From: Treponema_I sp045616125
Lineage (GTDB): Bacteria > Spirochaetota > Spirochaetia > Treponematales > Treponemataceae
Direction: 5' to 3'
Assembly: GCA_045616125.1 (NCBI GenBank)
Contig: JAZLGC010000096.1
Coordinates: forward strand, 1-14,823
Length of the DNA stretch: 14,823 nt
This document shows, in pieces, positions 6,879 through 13,236 of the stretch (the first letter of the stretch is position 1; every line of letters starts with the position of its first letter). A model generated the notes under the pieces. That model was not told the DNA's origin. It searched no databases and was given only the letters and a program-made list of their open reading frames with translations. Made by a program: the position numbers and the translations under genes.

Positions 6879-7012
6879 GTAAAAATCTACCGGCGTACTG
6901 GGTACTGAAAAAAACACTCGATATCGTCGCTATTGATGAAGCCCGGCAAAGAAACTATCGTTCCGGGCTTCAACAATTTTTTCCAGTACCCATTCCGCCT
7001 CTCGATTTTTAC
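6879..7012. repeat. Large imperfect inverted repeat (134 bases) downstream of the GH5 gene
   Basis: Arms 6879-6914 and 6977-7012 are each 36 bases and can pair at 30 of 36 positions. Blocks are GTAAAAATC, GGCG, TGGGTACTG and a run of six A against six T. The inner loop contains a second strong hairpin (6933-6976). The structure begins three bases after the GH5 stop codon. It may be a bidirectional terminator built on a mobile palindromic element. I see no gene between it and 7142. Confidence 0.8.
6933..6982 (+). terminator. Rho-independent terminator after the GH5 gene
   Basis: The stem 6933-6946/6963-6976 has 14 positions with one mismatch and a GAAGCCCGG/CCGGGCTTC core, with a 16-base loop, followed directly by six T (6977-6982). 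It is nested inside the larger inverted repeat 6879-7012, whose upstream A-run would serve the other direction. Confidence 0.85.
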
Positions 7013-7106
7013 AATCAACTCAGAGAAAAACAGACCAAAATTACTTAGCAGTAACAAACAAAACTATTGCATTGGGAAAAACTTTATAAATACTGCAGAG
7101 AGTTTA

Positions 7107-7135
7107 TTGACACTAAAGTTTGCTGGTGATAGGAT
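7107..7135 (+). promoter_or_regulatory. Strong promoter of the hypothetical gene and cstA; probably leaderless
   Basis: TTGACA at 7107-7112, a 17-base spacer, then TGA plus TAGGAT (-10 at 7130-7135 with an extended TGn). The -10 ends exactly seven bases before ATG 7142, predicting that transcription starts at the start codon. No ribosome-binding site precedes the ATG, which agrees with a leaderless message. Confidence 0.75.
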
Positions 7136-7141
7136 GCCCAT

Positions 7142-7645
7142 ATGACATCACCTATGGCAGCTGATTCTGTATTACAAAAAGTTCTTTCCTCCTTTGAACG
7201 CTATTACACGGTACAAACCGGCTCTGCATCTGTTCCTTTTGATGCTGAAGCCGAGTTTCATTCCCACGGAGAGCAGTACGTGCTGGTCCGTGCGGCAAAA
7301 GTAGCTGACATAGATTCCAACGATTATGCCTTCTTCAAAAAAATAGATACCCTGACATCATCCTTACTTTCAGAATACGTACAGGCTGCCTGGGAGGCAG
7401 GTCTTACCCGGGTTACGCCCTACAACGGCCACCGTAATTCCGACATCACCCTGGTTATTCTGGCTGACCATATTGATAAAGACACCATCAGGGATATCAA
7501 AAAAACACGACTCTATAAATCCTATAAATTCAGCCTGTGGGGCTGGAGCAATTTACGACTGAGTGTCAAAGACCTTTCTTCGGGAGCGGTATATCACAAC
7601 CGCTCCGGTGAAAACCTGAAGAAAGTTCTTGCACATATAAGCTGA
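7142..7645 (+). CDS. Conserved hypothetical protein upstream of cstA
   Basis: A 167-residue cytoplasmic protein that I cannot assign a function. It has no signal peptide or membrane segment. Conserved-looking stretches are EAEFHSHGEQYVLVRAAKV (about 37-55), ITLVILADHID (about 101-111) and YKSYKFSLWGWSNLRLSVKD (about 124-143), followed by VYHNRSGENLKKVL near the end. I recall similar patterns in uncharacterised proteins of Clostridia and spirochaetes, but no activity is known to me. It is preceded by a near-consensus promoter and followed after 26 bases by cstA with no terminator between, so the two are probably co-transcribed. A role tied to pyruvate or peptide uptake, such as regulating the transporter, is only inferred from position. 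Confidence 0.75.
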   Translation: MTSPMAADSVLQKVLSSFERYYTVQTGSASVPFDAEAEFHSHGEQYVLVRAAKVADIDSNDYAFFKKIDTLTSSLLSEYVQAAWEAGLTRVTPYNGHRNSDITLVILADHIDKDTIRDIKKTRLYKSYKFSLWGWSNLRLSVKDLSSGAVYHNRSGENLKKVLAHIS

Positions 7646-7671
7646 AAATCCTGAGGAGGATAGTAAAAAAA

Positions 7672-9402
7672 ATGACTGCATTATTAATTGTACTTGCTGC
7701 AGTTGCTCTGCTTTTCTGTGGATACGTCTTTTACGGTTCATGGCTTGCAAAGCAGTGGGGAGTAGACCCCACACGGACCACCCCGGCAAAAACCATGCCC
7801 GACGGTGTAGACTATGTTGAAGCAAAACCTGCTGTTCTGATGGGACACCACTTCTCATCAATCGCCGGTGCCGGCCCTATTAACGGCCCTATTCAGGCTG
7901 CCGTATTCGGTTGGGTTCCCGTATTCCTGTGGTGTGTTATCGGCGGTATTTTCTTTGGCGGACTGCAGGACTTTGGTTCTCTGTTTGCTTCGCTGCGCCA
8001 TGATGGTAAGACCATTGGTGAAATCATTCAGTCATCAATGGGAAAAAGATCTAAAAAGCTGTTCATTATTTTTGCACTCCTCGTTCTTATTCTTGTAATT
8101 GCCTCTTTTGTTAACGTTGTTGCCGGAACCTTCTTCTCATCGGCACAGGATCTGGCCAATGCCGGTACTGCATTCGGCTTTACCAACAATCCTACCAACA
8201 ACCAGACAACCGCCATGGTTTCTGTTCTGTTTATCCTGCTGGCTGTTCTCTACGGTGTTCTCACCAACAGATGCGGCATGAAAGTACTTCCCGCTACCAT
8301 CATCGGTGTTGTGGGTGTTGTACTCATTACCGTACTGGGATTAAACGTAGGTCTGGTTATGGGAAGAACCGGCTGGATCATTTTCGTAGCCCTGTACATT
8401 GCCGTTGCATCCCTTATTCCGGTTTGGATCATGCTGCAGCCCCGTGACTATCTGTCATCGTTCCTGCTGTACGCCATGATGCTCATTGCCGTTGTTGGTG
8501 TTGTCATTACCGCATTCAGCGGTAGCGTTACCTTTACCATGCCTGCATTTACCGGCTGGAAAATCAATGGTAACTACCTGTTCCCTACCCTGTTTATCAC
8601 CGTTGCCTGTGGTGCCTGTTCAGGTTTCCACTCACTGATTGCATCAGGTACCACGTCAAAACAGCTTGATACCGAAGCAAATGCAAAAATCATCAGTTAC
8701 GGTTCAATGCTGATTGAATCTGCTCTGGGTGTTATTTCTCTGGTTGCTGTTGGTGTTGTATGGGCTAACTGGAAATCAGGTAAATACGGTTCTCCATCGG
8801 CTGCCTTTGGTGCCGGTATTGCAACCATGTTTGCTGCAGAAGGAAGCGGACTGTACAACGTTATCTCTGCCCTGCTGACTCTTGCAGTATCGGTATTCGC
8901 CCTGACTTCTCTTGATACCGCAACCCGTCTGAGCCGCTTTATGTTCTCTGAACTGTTCCTGAAAGAAGGAGAAGAAAGCTGGAAGGACGCCACCGGTGTA
9001 CGCAAGGTTCTTGCAAACCCACTGTTCGGTACTGCTTCGATGGTACTCATCGGTTCTACCCTGGGATTCCTGCAGCTGTCTGCAATCTGGGGTCTGTTTG
9101 GTGCCGCAAACCAGCTGCTGGGTGGTATTGCACTGCTGGCTGTTGCTGCATGGCTGGGTGAAGTTGGAGAGAACAACAAGATGTTCTTCTTCGCTATGGC
9201 ATTCATGCTTGCTGTTACCATTACCAGCCTGATTCTGACTGTTGTCGGAAAAGTAAAGGCTATGGTTGCCGATGCAGAAGGTGCATTCTTCTGGGGTAAC
9301 TGGTTCCAGCTGTGTTTTGCAACTGCCATGGTTGTCCTGGCTGTTATTCTGGTAATTGAAGGTATTCAGACCTTCGTAAAACAGACTAAGAAAGCAAAAT
9401 AA
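7672..9402 (+). CDS. cstA: CstA-family carbon starvation protein / pyruvate transporter
   Basis: A 576-residue integral membrane protein with many hydrophobic segments along its length. The family signature MGHHFSSIAGAGPINGPIQA occupies residues about 57-76, followed by the expected GWVPVFLWCVIGGIFFGGLQDFG region. ACSGFHSLIASGTTSKQL lies in the middle, and SLDTATRLSRFMFSEL in the C-terminal half. E. coli CstA imports pyruvate with protons and its paralogue BtsT (YjiY) does the same; CstA has also been linked to peptide uptake. This protein is shorter than the E. coli one (about 700 residues) but has a typical length for anaerobe homologues. GAGGAGG at 7653-7659 stands 12 bases before ATG 7672. 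It is probably co-transcribed with the hypothetical gene upstream. Its stop lies only two bases from the stop of the convergent TIM-barrel gene, with no terminator between them. Confidence 0.95.
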   Translation: MTALLIVLAAVALLFCGYVFYGSWLAKQWGVDPTRTTPAKTMPDGVDYVEAKPAVLMGHHFSSIAGAGPINGPIQAAVFGWVPVFLWCVIGGIFFGGLQDFGSLFASLRHDGKTIGEIIQSSMGKRSKKLFIIFALLVLILVIASFVNVVAGTFFSSAQDLANAGTAFGFTNNPTNNQTTAMVSVLFILLAVLYGVLTNRCGMKVLPATIIGVVGVVLITVLGLNVGLVMGRTGWIIFVALYIAVASLIPVWIMLQPRDYLSSFLLYAMMLIAVVGVVITAFSGSVTFTMPAFTGWKINGNYLFPTLFITVACGACSGFHSLIASGTTSKQLDTEANAKIISYGSMLIESALGVISLVAVGVVWANWKSGKYGSPSAAFGAGIATMFAAEGSGLYNVISALLTLAVSVFALTSLDTATRLSRFMFSELFLKEGEESWKDATGVRKVLANPLFGTASMVLIGSTLGFLQLSAIWGLFGAANQLLGGIALLAVAAWLGEVGENNKMFFFAMAFMLAVTITSLILTVVGKVKAMVADAEGAFFWGNWFQLCFATAMVVLAVILVIEGIQTFVKQTKKAK

Positions 9403-9404
9403 GC

Positions 9405-10226
9405 CTACATTCCGATAAGATTCTTGATGTACCCTACACTCTGAACGTATTCTTCGTCGGAGTGCAGGTGCTCAATAATCATGGGCATTGCCGGGTTCTG
9501 CCGGGATGCCAGCTCTGCAAACAGTTCAATATTCAGACTGCCCTGGCCGCAGGCACATTCTTCCAGCTGAAACGTGTATTCTTCTTTCAGGCGGATATCC
9601 TTTAAGTGACAGCTGACAATCTGCCCGTCCAGTTTTGCAAAACATTCCTTCAAAAATTCATCATTAAAGAAGTACCGCCGTGGATCGGTAATCATGTTGA
9701 CCACATCCAGGTGGGCGGCAAAACTGCTGCGGTTTACGTCATGAATCAGCTGCACGTATTCATCGGGGCCGGACGGGTACATCCAGGGCATGGACTCAAT
9801 AGAGTACTTTGCCGTTTTTGGCTGGGCCCGGTCGATGATTTCCTGCACCATTTCTACGGTCATGTTCCAGGCTTCACGGCTGAAGTTTTCCCGATAGCCG
9901 CCATCCCAGCGGGGCCCATAGGGCGTACCTGCCACATTGACGCAGCAGCGGGCACCAATGGCATCTGCCATTTTCAGCTGTTCTACGGCGTAGGTTATCC
10001 ACTTTGAACGTTCTGCAGGATCTGCTGCCAGCGTATTCCGCCAGACGCCAACTTCTGCAATGACAAGTCCCGCGTCCTCAGCTGCCTTTTTGTAGGCCAT
10101 ATAGGTTTCTTCACCGGCGGTATAATCCACCGGAAAGTTTACCGCCTGTAACCCCAGCGCCACATGTTTTTTCGCCCACTCTTCCGGTGAACGGTGTTCC
10201 AGTGATGATGAAATGCCTAAATACAT
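9405..10226 (-). CDS. Xylose-isomerase-like TIM-barrel protein (sugar phosphate isomerase/epimerase family)
   Basis: A 273-residue cytoplasmic protein of the AP-endonuclease-2/xylose-isomerase-like TIM-barrel superfamily. Residues that fit the metal-binding set are E144 (YSIESMPW), D174 (AHLDVVN), H207 (SCHLKD) and E252 (MIIEHLH), each at the end of a predicted strand as in sugar epimerases and isomerases. The start MYLGISSSLEHRSPEEW is typical of the family. Its substrate cannot be read from the sequence; a keto-sugar or inositol-like compound is a reasonable guess. AGGTG lies 4 bases before ATG 10226. It follows the FMN-enzyme gene by 15 bases and is the last gene of the minus-strand operon. 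Its 3' end meets cstA tail to tail. Confidence 0.88.
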   Translation of the reverse strand: MYLGISSSLEHRSPEEWAKKHVALGLQAVNFPVDYTAGEETYMAYKKAAEDAGLVIAEVGVWRNTLAADPAERSKWITYAVEQLKMADAIGARCCVNVAGTPYGPRWDGGYRENFSREAWNMTVEMVQEIIDRAQPKTAKYSIESMPWMYPSGPDEYVQLIHDVNRSSFAAHLDVVNMITDPRRYFFNDEFLKECFAKLDGQIVSCHLKDIRLKEEYTFQLEECACGQGSLNIELFAELASRQNPAMPMIIEHLHSDEEYVQSVGYIKNLIGM

Positions 10227-10241
10227 GCTGCACCTGACCTG

Positions 10242-11126
10242 TTAAAACGTACGCCGGTGGACAACAGTCGGATCCATGTGATTCAGATCAGCAACCCCAG
10301 TGCGTGCCATAACACCTGCCAGTTCGGCGGTCATTTCGTTAATCCGGTTGCTGACGGCTTCAGGACCATCCTTTAGAAGGGGCATCAGATGGCGGCCTAC
10401 GGAAACACCGGCGGCTCCCAAGGCCAAAGCTTTATAGCAGTCCATGCCGCTCTGGAATCCGCAGTCTACAAATACAGGAATTTCACCGGACACAGCAGAA
10501 AGAATATCAGGCAGGATAAAAAGCGGCGGCACTGAATAAGCCATCATGTTGTGGTGATGTGAAATTACAATGCCTTTGCATCCTGCCTTAAGACATTTTT
10601 CGGCATCGCTGGTACTCTGTACGCCTTTTACAATAAACGGAACGTTGGCGGCCTGCACAAACTCCGTCAGTTCTGCGGTAGATTTTGCCTTCATGGGGAG
10701 GCCCAGTACGTTGTCGTATCCGCCGCCAGCATTAAAGGAGTGATCAATATCCATGCCCACGGCAAAACAGCCGGTTTTTACGGCGTGCTCGATTTTTCTG
10801 AACACTTCACGGTTGTCTTCGTGAGGTTTGATGACTTTGACGGTAGCAGCGCCCGTGGCCACAATGGCTTCAAGTTCTGCATCGTCACCCATGCCCACCC
10901 AGTGCAGGGCGTTGGAACGCTTAGCTGCCTGAGCGTATACCACCATGCCGTTTTCTGCCGTGTTTCCCAGATGGGAAAGGGCTGCGGTCATAATAGGGGT
11001 ATCAAAGGTTTTCCCGAACAACTGAAACGAGGTAGAAGGAATGGTGCTATCAAGATATCGGGTTTCCAAAAGAAGGGAATCTAAAAAGTCCCGGGTAATA
11101 CTGTCTGAATTTGCTGAATATTCCAT
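10242..11126 (-). CDS. FMN-dependent alpha-hydroxy-acid dehydrogenase-like enzyme
   Basis: A 294-residue TIM-barrel flavoenzyme of the lactate dehydrogenase/glycolate oxidase (LldD-like) superfamily. Recognisable parts are PIMTAAL (44-50, the FMN-binding start), VPFIVKGVQSTSDAEKCLKAG with K167, the active-site segment IVISHHHN with H191 in the position of the catalytic His, and the FMN phosphate site PVFVDCGFQSGMDCYKALALGAAGVSVGRHL (217-247). The last residues before the end (ELAGVMARTGVADL) match the family too. In classical members the active loop reads SNHGGRQ; here it is SHHHNMM, so the substrate-binding Arg is missing and the substrate is probably not simple lactate. In-frame ATGs also exist at 11132 and 11183. 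I prefer 11126 because TACACT at 11133-11138 gives the leaderless spacing seen elsewhere, but 11132 is nearly as likely. It lies between the MFS and TIM-barrel genes. Confidence 0.85.
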   Translation of the reverse strand: MEYSANSDSITRDFLDSLLLETRYLDSTIPSTSFQLFGKTFDTPIMTAALSHLGNTAENGMVVYAQAAKRSNALHWVGMGDDAELEAIVATGAATVKVIKPHEDNREVFRKIEHAVKTGCFAVGMDIDHSFNAGGGYDNVLGLPMKAKSTAELTEFVQAANVPFIVKGVQSTSDAEKCLKAGCKGIVISHHHNMMAYSVPPLFILPDILSAVSGEIPVFVDCGFQSGMDCYKALALGAAGVSVGRHLMPLLKDGPEAVSNRINEMTAELAGVMARTGVADLNHMDPTVVHRRTF

Positions 11127-11132
11127 AGTCAT

Positions 11133-11138
11133 AGTGTA
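11133..11138 (-). promoter_or_regulatory. Possible internal -10 box before the FMN-enzyme gene
   Basis: On the minus strand TACACT ends seven bases before ATG 11126, the same spacing as the other leaderless starts in the window. A -35 is not convincing, so this may be a secondary promoter within the operon or a chance match. Confidence 0.3.
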
Positions 11139-11160
11139 CGGCAAGTATGATAAATGCACA

Positions 11161-12354
11161 TCATTTTTGTGATGGTGCAGCATACTGTTTTCTTACGGCC
11201 AGTACGCACAGAACCAGAACAATCGGGAAGCCGATGCCTGCAAGAACTCCTGCCTGAAGATTGTCTCCGGAGCGCTGGGAAACGGTTCCTACAATGGCAG
11301 GGCCTGTTGCACCGCCTAAATCACCGGCAAGAGCAAGCAGGGCAAACATGGCAGTTCCGCCCTTGGGCAGGATTTTTGCCGAGATACTGATGGAACCTGG
11401 CCACATGATGCCAACTGAAAATCCGCAGAGGGCACAGCCGATTAATCCCATAACCGGCATATGGGCAAAGGCGGCAAGCAGATAGCAGCACAGGCACAGA
11501 ATGCCGGAAGCTGCCATAAAACCTGCCAGGTCTACTTTTTCGCCGAATTTGCCGTAGAGCACGCGGCTGATTCCCATGCAGAGGGCAAAGCCGCAGGGTC
11601 CTGCCAGATCGCCCACAGTTTTTGATACGTGCAGCGCCGATTCTGCAAAGGCTGATGCCCACTGAGCCATGGAAAGTTCTGAGGCACCGGCGCAGACCAT
11701 AAGGATGGTAAAAATCCAGAACAGGCGGTTTTTGAACAGCTGCCCCATGGTCATGCTTTCTCCGTCTTCCACCAGTTTTTCTATGGGGCAGGTGGCAAAA
11801 TTAAAGATGTTGTACAGGGGAACAAGGGCCCAGATAACGGCCAGCAGTTTCCAGTGGGTAATTCCGAACACCTTGAAGAACAGGGTTGATCCCAGAATGA
11901 CACCCAGAGAGCCCCAGCAGTAAAAGGAGTGCAGCAGACTCATGGCGCCTTCTTTGTTTTCAAAGGGACAGGCTTCGATGATAGGGCTGGCAAGGACTTC
12001 CGTAAGGCCGCTACCAATGGCGTAAATAATTACGCTGAGGATGATGCCGGCATAGGGATTTCCCATCATATCCGGAAGGAATGCCAGACAGATAAGACCG
12101 GCTCCAGAACAGATCTGGGATGCCAGAATGCAGGGCCGGTAGCCGATTCTGTCGGCAATTCTGGCGCAGAACAGATCAACAATCAGCTGGGTAAAGAAGA
12201 AGGTTGTAGAAATAAGGGCAAGGCTTGAAAGAGTAATGTGGTAATCGGTCTGAAAAGTCAGAAAAAGCAGTGGTGCATAATTTGCACAGATTGCCTGGGT
12301 TACAAAACTCAGGTAACAGGCCAGGACCGTACGGCCATAGTTCTTATTATTCAT
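11161..12354 (-). CDS. MFS transporter
   Basis: A 397-residue major facilitator superfamily permease in the cytoplasmic membrane, with about 12 hydrophobic segments. The loop after the second helix carries ARIADRIGYRPCIL (about 64-77), the degenerate MFS motif A. A second related loop appears as GISRVLYGKFGEKVDLAGF in the C-terminal half. The long central loop (CPIEKLVEDGESMTMGQLFK) separates the two six-helix halves. The overall pattern (LLHSFYCWGSLGVILGS, GFSVGIMWPGSISISAKILPKGG) resembles the fucose/glucose-type MFS permeases, so a sugar-like substrate is likely, probably the compound used by the two enzymes that follow. GGAG lies 8 bases before ATG 12354. It is the first gene of the operon, with 34 bases to the next start. 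It is divergent from vapB, sharing an 88-base region. Confidence 0.88.
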   Translation of the reverse strand: MNNKNYGRTVLACYLSFVTQAICANYAPLLFLTFQTDYHITLSSLALISTTFFFTQLIVDLFCARIADRIGYRPCILASQICSGAGLICLAFLPDMMGNPYAGIILSVIIYAIGSGLTEVLASPIIEACPFENKEGAMSLLHSFYCWGSLGVILGSTLFFKVFGITHWKLLAVIWALVPLYNIFNFATCPIEKLVEDGESMTMGQLFKNRLFWIFTILMVCAGASELSMAQWASAFAESALHVSKTVGDLAGPCGFALCMGISRVLYGKFGEKVDLAGFMAASGILCLCCYLLAAFAHMPVMGLIGCALCGFSVGIMWPGSISISAKILPKGGTAMFALLALAGDLGGATGPAIVGTVSQRSGDNLQAGVLAGIGFPIVLVLCVLAVRKQYAAPSQK

Positions 12355-12407
12355 GAGAAAGACTCCGTTTTTTATGTATTACTGCTATTGTACGACATAT
12401 TTGGCAA

Positions 12408-12436
12408 TTGACACATATATATACTGCATATATATT
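12408..12436 (+). promoter_or_regulatory. Promoter of vapBC, probably leaderless, with an AT-repeat operator candidate
   Basis: Consensus TTGACA (12408-12413), a 17-base spacer, TATATT (12431-12436), then six bases to ATG 12443. The spacer and -10 contain AT dinucleotide runs on both sides of a central CTGCA, giving near two-fold symmetry over about 12414-12435. Such symmetry inside the core promoter would suit autorepression by a ribbon-helix-helix antitoxin; that role is inferred. Confidence 0.75.
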
Positions 12437-12442
12437 TTTGAT

Positions 12443-12715
12443 ATGACACTTAATCCCTCGAAAAAACTTGTTTCCATTTACTTTGAAGAACTGCAGTACA
12501 TGGCTTTTCAGCATCTGGCCGAAAAGCAGCACCGTAAAACAGCAGATCTGATACGTGAAGCTATGGATACGTATTTGAAGAACCAGAAGAAAAATGATTC
12601 ATTTGATGACTGGAAGCCTTTCTCTGTAGGAAGCTTAAAACCCGGTGCAAAAGACTGGATTGCAAAAGACTATCAGGATGAATTACTGGATGAATCCTGT
12701 GACAGCAACTGGTAG
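12443..12715 (+). CDS. vapB: VapB-type antitoxin (ribbon-helix-helix-like)
   Basis: A 90-residue protein directly upstream of a PIN-domain toxin. Residues about 8-46 (KLVSIYFEELQYMAFQHLAE then RKTADLIREAMDTYLKNQKK) fit a ribbon-helix-helix or CopG-like fold: a short strand, then two helices. The acidic C-terminal part (DDW, DYQDELLDESCD) is probably the flexible segment that neutralises the toxin. An upstream ATG at 12353 is in frame but lies across the promoter, so ATG 12443 is chosen. No ribosome site precedes it, consistent with a leaderless start. The toxin gene begins 8 bases after its stop. The symbol reflects the gene pair type rather than a match to one named family. Confidence 0.8.
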   Translation: MTLNPSKKLVSIYFEELQYMAFQHLAEKQHRKTADLIREAMDTYLKNQKKNDSFDDWKPFSVGSLKPGAKDWIAKDYQDELLDESCDSNW

Positions 12716-12723
12716 GAAATATC

Positions 12724-13155
12724 ATGACAGGAATAGATACGACATTCTTACTTGATCTTGAAATCAGTGAATCACCGCGCCATGCAGCTGCGGTAGAACT
12801 CTTTAACCAGTGGAGACAGGAAAATAACTCATATCTGGTAATTTACAGCAATGTCTTTAACGAGTTTCTGCATGTAATAACTGATGCAAGACGGTTTACC
12901 AACCCGGTACCTATGGAACAGGCCATTGAAAAATGCTGGTACTGGATAGATCACGCTCGGGTTAAGGTAGTATATACCGATGACAATGCTCTGAAACGCC
13001 AGCTTTTGTGGATGTCCATGTACAAACTGGGGCGCAAACGAATCAGTGATACCACCATGGCGGCAGTCTACGCTCAGGCCGGAGTATCCCGAATCATAAC
13101 AGCCAACCCGTCAGATTTTGAAATTCTGAATACATTTGAGGTGATTTCGTATTAA
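12724..13155 (+). CDS. vapC: VapC-type PIN-domain ribonuclease toxin
   Basis: A 143-residue PIN-domain protein, a normal VapC length. The acidic active-site set is visible: D5 in MTGIDTTFLLD, E47 in SNVFNEFL, D109 in RISDTTMAA, and the terminal TANPSDF (126-132) that supplies D131. Members cut RNA, commonly tRNA or rRNA, and stop growth when the antitoxin is lost; the actual target here is unknown. AGGA stands 6 bases or so before ATG 12724, 8 bases after the vapB stop, so the two are co-transcribed but the toxin, unlike the antitoxin, has a ribosome-binding site. The gene ends shortly before an inverted repeat that overlaps the promoter of the next gene. Confidence 0.88.
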   Translation: MTGIDTTFLLDLEISESPRHAAAVELFNQWRQENNSYLVIYSNVFNEFLHVITDARRFTNPVPMEQAIEKCWYWIDHARVKVVYTDDNALKRQLLWMSMYKLGRKRISDTTMAAVYAQAGVSRIITANPSDFEILNTFEVISY

Positions 13156-13192
13156 CGAAGAATTTATGTATTGTCACTGCATTTTTTCGTCG

Positions 13193-13221
13193 GAAAAAGT
13201 GTTGAGTTGATACACTTTTTC
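13193..13221 (+). repeat. Inverted repeat after vapC, overlapping the next promoter
   Basis: GAAAAAGTGT (13193-13202) and ACACTTTTTC (13212-13221) are perfect 10-base arms around a 9-base loop. The T-run in the right arm could give weak termination of vapBC. The left arm can instead pair with TTTTTC at 13183-13188, so two mutually exclusive hairpins are possible. The -35 element of the next gene starts on the last base of the left arm and lies in the loop. Confidence 0.6.
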
Positions 13222-13230
13222 GCCTATATT
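13202..13230 (+). promoter_or_regulatory. Promoter of the AAA ATPase gene, probably leaderless
   Basis: TTGAGT (13202-13207), a 17-base spacer, TATATT (13225-13230), and then six bases to ATG 13237. The identical -10 and spacing occur at vapB. No ribosome site lies before the start codon. Confidence 0.7.
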
Positions 13231-13236
13231 TACTAT

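Noticed and set aside
6743..7145. Plus-strand frames overlapping the GH5 3' end and the following inverted repeat
   Set aside because: They run through the GH5 gene in another frame and through the terminator structure, and no domain is recognisable.
8697..9329. 210-codon minus-strand reading frame inside cstA
   Set aside because: Its composition (Ser, Ala, Pro-rich) is that of a shadow frame opposite a membrane protein gene; cstA is clearly the real gene.
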